This document shows, piece after piece, positions 1-6,283 of a stretch of DNA of 15,775 bases. Every line of letters starts with the position of its first letter. Positions within the stretch are counted from its first letter, which is position 1. The translations under genes were made by a program, and so were the position numbers. Origin of the DNA: Spirochaetia bacterium (lineage in GTDB: Bacteria > Spirochaetota > Spirochaetia > Treponematales > Breznakiellaceae). Below the pieces are notes generated by a model. That model saw only the letters and a list, made by a program, of their open reading frames with translations. It did no database searches and was not told where the DNA came from. The stretch lies in NCBI GenBank assembly GCA_025997675.1, contig BNUX01000067.1, forward strand, positions 1 to 15,775, read 5' to 3'.

Positions 1-1057
1 TGCTGGCAGGTATATCGATAAAGTGAACATCCCCGATCCGGATAACGTGTTTAGGCGTTATCCGGGTAATTTCACTATTACGCATACCGGTACTATAGAT
101 GAGAAGACAGAGCATGTAGGATTTTTTATTTTCCCACAGTATATTAAATACGCCATAGACCTTATCCAGTTCGTAACAGCCCCGCAGTTTCTTATCCCCC
201 TTCGATGCCCTGATACGGTCTATTTTATGAAACGGGTTATCGGATACAATACCGTGGGTACGCAGATTACTGAACGCGGTAGTAAGACTGCTTAGTTTTA
301 AGTTTACCGACTGCGGCTTGCGGCCGCCTTTAAGCAGATGATCCTGAAGTTTGGCGACAACCGGGGCGGTAATATCGGCGAATTGCCGGATACCCGATTC
401 CTTAAAGAAGGGAAGGACAATCTTCGTAATAAAGTTATACCGGGCACGGGCGCCTTTTTTGGAAAGCTTCCGGCCCCTCTGCCTATCGTTGAAAAGGTAT
501 TCCGACCCCGGAGCGTAATAGTCCGTCAGGATAGCGTACATATCGTACTTTGGAATCCGGTGACGTTCGTGATACTGCGCCAGGATACGGTCGCGATTTT
601 CCAGGGCGAACTGCACGGCATGCTCCCAGTTATTCGTGTGGGTACACCACCGGGAGGGAATAAGTTTTCCATGCTCTATGTAGCGGACATAGTACACAAA
701 CCCTATTTTTTTATTCGCAATCCTGCTTAGACTATAACCTTTCCGCTGCCGTGGTGGCGCAAACTGACTATCAAGGTCCTGCAAAGCGGAAAGCGCTTCG
801 GGAAACTGCACCTGGTATATCTGTTGCAGCCGTTTTACAACGGAATCATCTTTTCGGAGGGCAGTATACACCGGGCCGGTTTTAAGCCATTGAGCGATAT
901 GGCTTGTGCTAAACCGCAGCACCTTACTATGCGAGTCATCTATCTCTATATAAGTGAAAGGTATTTGACCGCTTGAGACAAGAACGCCAAGGGTATATTC
1001 AGAGATTTTAAGAATGGAGGCAGTTTGATTCGCGGTTAAGAGGGTTGGTATTTCCAT
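1..1057 (-). CDS. Tyrosine recombinase (phage-type integrase) with N-terminal HTH, partial
   Basis: This reading frame is open from an ATG at 1057 to the left edge, giving 352 codons with no stop; the C-terminal end lies outside the window. Residues about 6-60 look like an excisionase/MerR-type helix-turn-helix (TANQTASILKISEYTLGVLV, ending in an IAQWL-type helix). A linker and an arm-type or core-binding alpha-helical region follow at about 170-270. The catalytic domain begins near 290. Box I is visible as IYSTGMRNSEIT, with the catalytic Arg near residue 326; the His-x-x-Arg and Tyr boxes would lie beyond the edge. Family knowledge: such enzymes integrate and excise phages, ICEs or islands through a covalent phosphotyrosine intermediate. 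It is divergent from the Uma2 gene, and its codons (AAT, TTT, ATA, AAA) are more AT-rich than the rest, suggesting horizontal acquisition. The Shine-Dalgarno is weak. Both strands of the region show other ORFs, but only this frame makes a recognisable protein. Confidence 0.87.
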   Translation of the reverse strand, partial: MEIPTLLTANQTASILKISEYTLGVLVSSGQIPFTYIEIDDSHSKVLRFSTSHIAQWLKTGPVYTALRKDDSVVKRLQQIYQVQFPEALSALQDLDSQFAPPRQRKGYSLSRIANKKIGFVYYVRYIEHGKLIPSRWCTHTNNWEHAVQFALENRDRILAQYHERHRIPKYDMYAILTDYYAPGSEYLFNDRQRGRKLSKKGARARYNFITKIVLPFFKESGIRQFADITAPVVAKLQDHLLKGGRKPQSVNLKLSSLTTAFSNLRTHGIVSDNPFHKIDRIRASKGDKKLRGCYELDKVYGVFNILWENKKSYMLCLLIYSTGMRNSEITRITPKHVIRIGDVHFIDIPAS

Positions 1058-1142
1058 ATCTGCTATTAACGGCAGAACGGCATTGTTTCTTGAACCAACG
1101 CTGACACATATAGTTAACGAGCATTGACGGCTGTTTTATTTA
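1058..1142. other. Divergent intergenic region between integrase and Uma2 gene
   Basis: This short AT-rich spacer separates the two divergent genes. Besides the Uma2 promoter at its right end, it shows the direct repeat GCCGTT-CT-GCCGTT on the minus strand and a 4-bp inverted repeat, CTGC...GCAG (1061-1076 area), just upstream of the integrase ATG. Either could bind a regulator or the recombinase itself. I see no tRNA end or clear attachment-site core. Confidence 0.35.
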
Positions 1143-1151
1143 TGATATACT
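1124..1151 (+). promoter_or_regulatory. Promoter of the Uma2 gene, extended -10, leaderless geometry
   Basis: TTGACG (1124-1129) and TATACT (1146-1151) are separated by 16 bp, and TGA directly precedes the -10 box (an extended -10, TGN). The predicted start of transcription, about 7 nt after the -10, falls on the A of the ATG at 1158. No Shine-Dalgarno is present (the bases before the ATG are TGGGCGA), so the transcript may be leaderless. Confidence 0.62.
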
Positions 1152-1157
1152 GGGCGA

Positions 1158-1739
1158 ATGAACGGAAACACCTTGTTGAAGGAAGACGAGCGCTGGACCT
1201 ACGCTGATTACAAGGACTGGGAGCTGGCTCCGGGCGAACGGTATGAGCTTTACCGGGGTAAAGCCGTGGCTATGGCGGCCCCGAGTATATATCATCAGTT
1301 AATTCTTATGGAACTGGCCAAACAGATTGCGGTGTATCTAACCGGCAAACCCTGCAAAGTAATTCCCGCCCCCGTTGATGTGCGGCTCTTTTATGAAGAG
1401 GACGAAAGTGACGATACGGTCCTTCAGCCCGATATTATCGTGATTTGTGATAAAAAGAAGCTGGGGCCGGAGGGCGGCCGGGGCGCGCCCGACTTTGTGG
1501 TGGAAATCCTGTCGCCTTCCAACAAGGCGATTGAAATGGATCTCAAATTTGACCTGTACCGGAAGGCGGGGGTGAAGGAATACTGGGTTATTGATCCCGA
1601 GCCTAAAACCATCCATTGCTATGAGTTTAACGGCGGCCGGTTCTTTTACCGTTCCTACGGCGCCACCGGAACCGCCCTTGTAGAGGTGTTACCGGGCCTT
1701 GAAATAGCGCTGGAACCGGTTTTTGCCGGCTTTGTTTGA
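1158..1739 (+). CDS. Uma2-family (DUF820) PD-(D/E)XK restriction-endonuclease-like protein
   Basis: The product has 193 aa, the usual size for the Uma2 family. It opens with the family signature WTYADYKDWE...ERYELYRGKAVAMAAPS followed by a conserved His (near 46). The nuclease-fold core is QPDIIVICD (Asp92), then DFVVEILSPSN (Glu116), then the LKFDLYRKAGVKEYWVIDP block around 129-147. These acidic residues are the presumed metal ligands. The Gly-Glu of the usual YELIDGE motif is Gly-Lys here. Family knowledge: Uma2 proteins are abundant in cyanobacteria and some spirochaetes, with a predicted nuclease fold but no settled function; they are often linked to mobile DNA. It stands alone, divergent from the integrase and followed directly by the 21-bp repeat array. 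The ATG is chosen because the family's N-terminal motif begins about 12 residues later. Confidence 0.85.
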   Translation: MNGNTLLKEDERWTYADYKDWELAPGERYELYRGKAVAMAAPSIYHQLILMELAKQIAVYLTGKPCKVIPAPVDVRLFYEEDESDDTVLQPDIIVICDKKKLGPEGGRGAPDFVVEILSPSNKAIEMDLKFDLYRKAGVKEYWVIDPEPKTIHCYEFNGGRFFYRSYGATGTALVEVLPGLEIALEPVFAGFV

Positions 1740-1750
1740 ACAAAGTATGC

Positions 1751-1936
1751 GGTCCATTTGGCGAGCCGCGCGGTCCATTTGGCGAGCCGCGCAGTCCATT
1801 TGGCGAGCCGCGCGGTCCATCCGGCGAGCCGCGCGGTCCATTTGGCGAGCCGCGCGCTCCATTTGGCTAGCCGCGCGGTCCATCTGGCGAGCCGCGCGGT
1901 CCATCCGGCTAGCCGCGCGGTCCATCTGGCTAGCCC
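1751..1936. repeat. 21-bp tandem repeat array (8 full units plus one 18-bp partial)
   Basis: Units start at 1751, 1772, 1793, 1814, 1835, 1856, 1877, 1898 and 1919 (partial). They vary at only five positions: unit position 1 (A in unit 3), 2 (C in unit 6), 8-9 (TT in units 1, 2, 3, 5, 6; CC in 4, 8; CT in 7, 9) and 13 (G, or T in units 6, 8, 9). CCGCGCGG, an 8-bp palindrome, spans each unit junction. The T variant creates GGCTAGCC, extended in unit 8 to the palindrome CGGCTAGCCG. The array fills almost all of the gap between the convergent Uma2 gene and the exported-protein gene. The unit is 7 codons long and open in several frames on both strands, so ORFs across it (e.g. ARLAKWT or RAARQMD heptads) need not be real. 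Possible roles are a terminator or transcription buffer, a protein-binding array, or a simple minisatellite. Confidence 0.95.
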
Positions 1937-1952
1937 ATCTAACAAGTTTTTC

Positions 1953-2612
1953 TTAATACGCTGCGAAGGGCGTCACCTCGGTAATATTCACCCGGAAGCG
2001 GCCTGATGCGGTCCACCGACCGGTGTCCATCCGGAAGCTGGGGAACTCGGCCAGACAGATGAAGCCCTCGGCGGCCTTGGGGCGGTTCCGTTCACTGCCC
2101 CGGAGCATGGTCCGTATGGCCTGCCGGGCGGCGTCTTCCAGGGCGGCCTGTTTAATGCTTACCCAGTCGTCTATTTCTACCGGTCCTCCCAGGGGCCCAT
2201 GCCCTATGGCCTGGGCGCTCCTGACCGTCCCGGTTTTCCAGGTACTCAGCCGCCTTTGTTGGGCGTCGTTTGGCCGGAAATCGGCCCACACATAGAACCG
2301 CTTATCCCGCAGCCCCGCATCGGTAGCGAAAAGCCCGGGATCTCCCCATGCGATGGTCCCCTGGGGCTCAAGTTCCAGTTCCTCGCGTATCCCCCGGACC
2401 CGCTCCCCTATGTCGTAGTGAAAGGACCAGCCGTATATCATGGCGGAGAAAAACAGGGACGCTTCTTCCAGAGCCCGCCGCCGCAGGGTCTGCATATCCG
2501 GCGGGGCAGGATTGTCAATAAACTGGCCGGGCACGGGTTCCAGTTCCACCCATACCTGCCCCCGGAGTACCTCCTGGGCGGGAAGTATCACTGTCAGGGC
2601 GGCGCTTAGCAT
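1953..2612 (-). CDS. Exported protein of unknown function
   Basis: I do not recognise a family. The 219-aa product begins with a short hydrophobic stretch (LSAALTVILPAQ), probably the end of a signal peptide, so a periplasmic location is likely. The mature part is soluble. It has a helical, Arg/Glu-rich segment (about 41-55), an aromatic run (MIYGWSFHYDIGERVRGI, 58-75), a DKRFYVWADF strand (103-112), an Ala-rich helix (155-170) and a C-terminal beta-like end (RFRVNITEVTPF). It is the last gene of the tatD operon, 25 bp after the rhomboid stop. The ATG at 2612 has no Shine-Dalgarno. A strong AGGGGG lies at 2641-2646, and the frame stays open upstream to an ATA at 2634-2636 with ideal spacing. 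Starting there would add YRVLATL and give a better signal peptide with a basic n-region. Codon usage matches its neighbours, so the gene is probably real. Confidence 0.7.
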   Translation of the reverse strand: MLSAALTVILPAQEVLRGQVWVELEPVPGQFIDNPAPPDMQTLRRRALEEASLFFSAMIYGWSFHYDIGERVRGIREELELEPQGTIAWGDPGLFATDAGLRDKRFYVWADFRPNDAQQRRLSTWKTGTVRSAQAIGHGPLGGPVEIDDWVSIKQAALEDAARQAIRTMLRGSERNRPKAAEGFICLAEFPSFRMDTGRWTASGRFRVNITEVTPFAAY

Positions 2613-2637
2613 CAGGGTGGCAAGAACTCGGTATATA

Positions 2638-3264
2638 TTATTTCCCCCTCAGATATTTCCAGGGATTGGCGCCAAAACGCACCAGGAAATACACCCAGCC
2701 GAAGGCGAACCCCGCCAGGTGGGTCAGATGGGCGACGCCGCTACGAAACCCGGTTACGGAGGAGAACAATTCCAGGGCGGTAAACCCCAGCACCATGACG
2801 GGGGCCTTGAGGGGCAGGAGACCCCAAAGGTAGATAACGGCGTCGGGGAAAAGGGTGGCGTAGGCAAGCTGTACCGCGAACAGCGCCCCGGAAGCGCCCA
2901 GGAGAAAGACCCCGTAGGCCCCGGTGACCCAGTAGATCACAAAGGACAGTACCCCCGCCAGGATACCGGCGCTCATATAATAGACCAGAAATTCCCTACT
3001 ACCCATCCGGCGTTCCACCTGGGCGCCGAACATAAAAAGAGCCAGCATATTGAACAGGATATGGCTAAGCCCCCCGTGGGCAAACATATAGGTTACGAAC
3101 TGCCAGTAAAAGTGATGCCTGATAATGTTCACGGGGTTCAAAGCCAGATAGCTGGTAAGCGATGGATTGATCCGCTGCATGACATAAACCAGTATGTTGA
3201 TACCGATAAGATAGAGCGCCGTATTGTCATACCGATACCGAAAGGGCTTGCGGATTGGATTCAT
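2638..3264 (-). CDS. Rhomboid-family intramembrane serine protease
   Basis: The product has 208 aa and six predicted membrane segments, the minimal bacterial rhomboid core. The catalytic Ser is in LLGASGALFA (Ser125, GxSG motif). The partner His is in AHLTHLAGF (His182; His179 lies nearby). The oxyanion-side HxxxN motif is SHILFNML (His68, Asn72), followed by the loop-1-type VERRMGSREFL sequence. The key residues for activity are therefore all present. Family knowledge: rhomboids cleave transmembrane helices within the lipid bilayer; the substrate here cannot be inferred. A basic N-terminus (NPIRKPFRYRY) precedes TM1, so the N-terminus should be cytoplasmic. It follows the diguanylate cyclase by 18 bp, with AAGGTAGG upstream of the ATG, and shares its operon. 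Confidence 0.93.
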   Translation of the reverse strand: MNPIRKPFRYRYDNTALYLIGINILVYVMQRINPSLTSYLALNPVNIIRHHFYWQFVTYMFAHGGLSHILFNMLALFMFGAQVERRMGSREFLVYYMSAGILAGVLSFVIYWVTGAYGVFLLGASGALFAVQLAYATLFPDAVIYLWGLLPLKAPVMVLGFTALELFSSVTGFRSGVAHLTHLAGFAFGWVYFLVRFGANPWKYLRGK

Positions 3265-3282
3265 AGGATAACCATACCTACC

Positions 3283-4317
3283 TTACCCGGTCTGGTCAAC
3301 CGCCGGGGAAAAGGTAATCCGGTTTCTCCCCTCCTGTTTTGATTGGTACAGCGCCTTGTCCGCCCGCTCAATCATCACCTCGGCGGAGGTATCCAGACCC
3401 TGCGCATAACAAGCCACGCCGCAGGAAATAGTTATCCGGAAGACATGTTCCTTGTAGTTAATTTTACTATCCTCAACGGTTTTCCGGATACGCTCGGCAA
3501 TTTTCATGGCCATATCCTCCCCGGGACGGGAAATGAGGATAACAAATTCCTCCCCGCCGTACCGGGCCGCAACATCCGAATTCCGGATATTATCCATCAA
3601 AATCTGAGCAACGTACTTCAAAACCATATCGCCGCAGGCGTGCCCGTAGGTATCGTTGACCTTCTTGAAAAAATCAATATCAAACATGAGCATACTAAAG
3701 CCCCGGCTATTTTCCATCCACTCGTTCAGGATGGTGTACAGGGGGTGCCGCAGTTTGAGCTTGGTCATCATATCCGTGGTAGCCATCTCGAAAAGGCTGG
3801 CGTTATTGATGGCAATAGAAGCCAGGGAAGCCACATTGAGGATATATTCCTTTTCGCCGGCGTCAAAATCCCCCGCATCTATCCGTTCACCCATCATAAT
3901 AATACCGTTTATCTTACCATGGGCCTGTAAGGGAACCAGCAGGGAAGGCTCCAGCTTGATGATAGGGTCCAAGCCCTTCAGGGACACCTGACAGGCCCCA
4001 ATATCATCCGGGGTATAACAGCCGTATTTACGGTTAAACAGTTGTATCAGCCCATGATTTTCCGGGATAGCATAGGTACGGGAATGGTCTACCTCAAACC
4101 CCGTATAATTACGGTGGAGGCTGAATTCATGGGCATCCAGATGCTTGCGGACAAAGAGGCAAACCTTGAGCACCTTGAGCTGGGCCATACAGATAAGCAA
4201 GAGGGAATCAATGATTATGGGAAAATCCAGGGTTGAATTCAGGCTTTTTGATATTTCAAAGAGTTCCTTAAGGTCGTATATCTGCTTTTCCATCGAACTA
4301 ACGGTATTATCCATCAT
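3283..4317 (-). CDS. GAF-GGDEF diguanylate cyclase
   Basis: The product has 344 aa. An N-terminal coiled segment (KQIYDLKELFEISKSLNSTL) leads into a GAF-type sensory domain (about 20-175), then a GGDEF domain (about 180-335). The active site is RYGGEEF (GGEEF at 254-258), with the metal-binding FDIDFFKKVNDTYGH at 212-226. The inhibitory I-site RxxD is present as RNSD (245-248), exactly five residues before GGEEF. A cyclase making c-di-GMP from two GTP, with product feedback, is therefore expected. There is no membrane segment, so it should be cytoplasmic. The start overlaps the dus stop by 11 bp, suggesting translational coupling; a second ATG three bases on (4314) is equally possible. The GAF ligand cannot be predicted. 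Confidence 0.93.
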   Translation of the reverse strand: MMDNTVSSMEKQIYDLKELFEISKSLNSTLDFPIIIDSLLLICMAQLKVLKVCLFVRKHLDAHEFSLHRNYTGFEVDHSRTYAIPENHGLIQLFNRKYGCYTPDDIGACQVSLKGLDPIIKLEPSLLVPLQAHGKINGIIMMGERIDAGDFDAGEKEYILNVASLASIAINNASLFEMATTDMMTKLKLRHPLYTILNEWMENSRGFSMLMFDIDFFKKVNDTYGHACGDMVLKYVAQILMDNIRNSDVAARYGGEEFVILISRPGEDMAMKIAERIRKTVEDSKINYKEHVFRITISCGVACYAQGLDTSAEVMIERADKALYQSKQEGRNRITFSPAVDQTG

Positions 4318-5314
4318 CCTGCCCCATTCCTATAATCGCCTGATATTCTTCTATTGTATCGGCATGAACCAGGCGATTCCTGAGGACCGCGCCGCCGCTT
4401 ACCCCCTTAGTATAGGCGCAAAACTGTTTCCGCATCGTTCTACAGGCCGGTCCCTCCCCCATATCCCGGGCTAAGAGGCTTAACTGACGGAAGGCCGTTT
4501 CCAGCCGCTCCTCCGGGGTTGGCGCCTGCCACGCATCGCCTGAGAGGAACGCCTTAGCCGCAGCAAAGATGAAGGGGTTCCCCATAGCGCCCCGGGCGAA
4601 CATCACCGCGGCAGAGCGGGTTTCCCGGAGCATCCTTTCGGCATCTTCGGGGCTAAAGAGGTCTCCGGAGCCGGCCACAGGAACCGGCAGCCGGGAAACC
4701 AGGTCGGCAATGTGGGACCAGTCACTACGGCCGGCGTATCCCTGGGTCCTTGTCCGGGGATGAAGGCACACCAGGGCGGCTCCGCTTTCCACGGCTACCC
4801 TCCCGCATTCCCGGTAATTGAGGGAAGCCCCGTCCCAGCCGGAACGGAGCTTCACCGTAACCGGGACACCCCCAAGCGCCTCCTTCGACGCCCTAACCAC
4901 CGCCTCCACCACCCGGCCCAGCCTATCCGGGCTCCGCATCAGTGCGGACCCGGCCCCGGTCTTTACCACCTTGGGAACCGGACAGCCGCAGTTGATGTCC
5001 ACCGCATCGGGCCGCCAGGGGGCCAAGAGCAGCGCCGCCCGGTACATCACCTCCGGCTCCGCGCCGAAAAGCTGCACCGCATACCGTTCCTCATTCTCCG
5101 CCCGGGGCAGCAGAAGCTCGGTCCGCACGCCGTTCCGGGTCAGGGCCTCGGAGGAAACCATCTCGGTACAGGTAAAGTCCGCCCCCTGTTCGTGAACCCT
5201 TGGTTCAATACAAACCGACCTGAAGGCCCGGTCCGAATACCCCGCCACCGGAGCCAGGAAGAGATTACCGGGAAGCGCGAGGGAGCCGATTTCTACCGGA
5301 TGATACAGGCCCAT
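4307..5314 (-). CDS. dus: tRNA-dihydrouridine synthase
   Basis: The product has 335 aa, normal for the Dus family. It is an FMN enzyme that reduces uridines to dihydrouridine in the tRNA D-loop or variable loop. Visible motifs are the N-terminal FLAPVAGYSDRAFR FMN-binding strand, QLFGAEPE (81-88), DINCGCPVPKVVKTGAGSAL with the catalytic Cys111 (GCP), VKLRSGWD (154-161), HPRTRTQGYAGRSDW (185-199), and VAGSGDLFS plus ARGAMGNPF (240-248) for FMN phosphate. It most resembles the DusB/NifR3-like bacterial group, but I did not assign the subtype. The ATG abuts the tatD stop (TAA-ATG), so the two are cotranscribed and probably coupled. Confidence 0.95.
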   Translation of the reverse strand: MGLYHPVEIGSLALPGNLFLAPVAGYSDRAFRSVCIEPRVHEQGADFTCTEMVSSEALTRNGVRTELLLPRAENEERYAVQLFGAEPEVMYRAALLLAPWRPDAVDINCGCPVPKVVKTGAGSALMRSPDRLGRVVEAVVRASKEALGGVPVTVKLRSGWDGASLNYRECGRVAVESGAALVCLHPRTRTQGYAGRSDWSHIADLVSRLPVPVAGSGDLFSPEDAERMLRETRSAAVMFARGAMGNPFIFAAAKAFLSGDAWQAPTPEERLETAFRQLSLLARDMGEGPACRTMRKQFCAYTKGVSGGAVLRNRLVHADTIEEYQAIIGMGQDDG

Positions 5315-6091
5315 TTACTCATTGGATAACCCAAAGAGCCGGTTTGAGTTTTCCCAGAGGGTTGCGGCCATCTCTTCATCGCTTATTTCCAGCATATCCG
5401 CCAGGAAGTTCGCGGTGAGGGGCAGGTATTTCGGCATATTCCGCTTACCCCGGTACTCCGCAGGAACCATGAAGGGGCTTTCGGATTCGATGAGGATACG
5501 GTCCAGGGGCAGTATCCCGATGGTTTCGTGGAGGTTCCGGGCATTCCGGTAGGTCAAATTACCCGCAAAGGAGAAATAGAGGTTCTGGTCCAGGGCCCGT
5601 TTGGCATACTCGGCGTTCTCGGAGTAGCAATGGAGAACCCCGCCGCGGGGGGGCAGCCGGTCCCGGAGTATATCCAGCACATCCTTACCCGCATCCCGGT
5701 TGTGGATGATCACCGGCAGCTTAAGCCGGGCCGCCAGGTCCAGTTGGGTAATAAAAAGCTCAATCTGGGACTTTTTATCCCCAAATTTGCGGTAATAGTC
5801 CAGGCCTATCTCCCCGATGGCCACCACCCGGGGATGTTGGGCGTTCTGCTCTATTATCTGAACCCAGTCCCGGCCCGGGTTCTGGACCTCCGAGGGGGAA
5901 ACCCCCACAGCATGGTACACGTTGGCGGCGGATTTAAGGTTATCATAGACCTTCACGAAATCATGGAGGCTGTTACATATCGACACAAGTCTTGTAACGG
6001 ATGCCTGGCGGGCTTCCTGAATAACAATGAGCTGCTCGATAGGGTCCTCACAAATGAGCCCTACGTGGGCGTGAGTATCAAAATACTGCAT
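5315..6091 (-). CDS. tatD: TatD-family metal-dependent hydrolase (DNase)
   Basis: The product has 258 aa, the normal size for a TatD TIM-barrel amidohydrolase. Metal ligands seen are DTHAHV (His7, His9), GEIGLDYY (Glu94), VIIHNRDA (His130) and VLHCYS (His154). The last metal-site motif, normally ETDSP or ETDAP with a conserved Asp, reads ESESPF, placing Glu204 at the Asp position. The codon is clearly GAA. Family knowledge: TatD enzymes act as 3'-5' exonucleases or AP-type DNases and are not part of Tat transport. This is the first gene of the operon, about 45 nt after the predicted transcription start, with only a weak Shine-Dalgarno (GGA). The chosen ATG puts the canonical DTHAHV motif at residue 5. 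Confidence 0.93.
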   Translation of the reverse strand: MQYFDTHAHVGLICEDPIEQLIVIQEARQASVTRLVSICNSLHDFVKVYDNLKSAANVYHAVGVSPSEVQNPGRDWVQIIEQNAQHPRVVAIGEIGLDYYRKFGDKKSQIELFITQLDLAARLKLPVIIHNRDAGKDVLDILRDRLPPRGGVLHCYSENAEYAKRALDQNLYFSFAGNLTYRNARNLHETIGILPLDRILIESESPFMVPAEYRGKRNMPKYLPLTANFLADMLEISDEEMAATLWENSNRLFGLSNE

Positions 6092-6142
6092 GGCTTAGTC
6101 CATAGGAATGAAATCGGGTCTTTTCCAAACTGGATACCTCGC

Positions 6143-6171
6143 ATTATAACACAACTCTCCCATGCGGTCAA
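6143..6171 (-). promoter_or_regulatory. Sigma70-type promoter of the tatD operon
   Basis: On the minus strand, TTGACC (6171-6166) and a perfect TATAAT (6148-6143) are separated by exactly 17 bp, and TGT precedes the -10 (extended). Transcription should begin near 6136, leaving a leader of about 45 nt before the tatD ATG. This is the strongest promoter-like sequence in the window. Confidence 0.85.
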
Positions 6172-6202
6172 TGAAATATGTATTTAAAAAACCTTATTTC
6201 AT
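6171..6202. promoter_or_regulatory. Inverted repeat in the tatD / response-regulator divergent region
   Basis: ATGAAATA (6171-6178) and TATTTCAT (6195-6202) form a perfect 8-bp inverted repeat with a 16-bp AT-rich spacer. The left arm touches the last base of the tatD promoter -35 box. This is a possible operator for a dimeric regulator, perhaps the adjacent LuxR-type protein. The AT-rich composition raises the chance of coincidence. Confidence 0.35.
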
Positions 6203-6269
6203 ATTGAAAGGAAATACTTCTTGCATTTTATGATTATCTCAATAACACTTAATACATGGCTTCAATGCC

Positions 6270-6276
6270 AAGGTGG
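6270..6276 (+). promoter_or_regulatory. Ribosome-binding site fixing the response-regulator start
   Basis: AAGGTGG lies 7 nt before the ATG at 6284. This supports that ATG over the upstream TTG at 6221, which would add 21 residues unlike any receiver-domain N-terminus. Confidence 0.8.
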
Positions 6277-6283
6277 TGGTACC

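Noticed and set aside
23..730. Two plus-strand ORFs (23-295 and 338-730)
   Set aside because: They are antisense to the integrase frame, which is open over all 1057 bases and has recombinase motifs; the plus-strand products resemble nothing.
1058..1157. tRNA gene or att core next to the integrase
   Set aside because: No cloverleaf-like sequence, GGTTCRA arm or tRNA 3' end is visible; GGTTCAA on the minus strand occurs without the surrounding stems.
1751..1936. CRISPR array
   Set aside because: The units are directly adjacent with no unique spacers, and no cas genes are present.
1655..2006. Heptad-repeat proteins encoded across the 21-bp array, on both strands
   Set aside because: A 21-bp unit without stops keeps several frames open by arithmetic. 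None has a good ribosome site or a sensible extension outside the array.
2440..3342. 300-aa plus-strand ORF
   Set aside because: It is antisense to the rhomboid gene, which carries the full set of catalytic motifs; the plus product is low-complexity Gly/Gln/His-rich.
6221..6283. N-terminal extension of the response regulator from TTG at 6221
   Set aside because: The ATG at 6284 has AAGGTGG at proper spacing and begins the canonical receiver strand.
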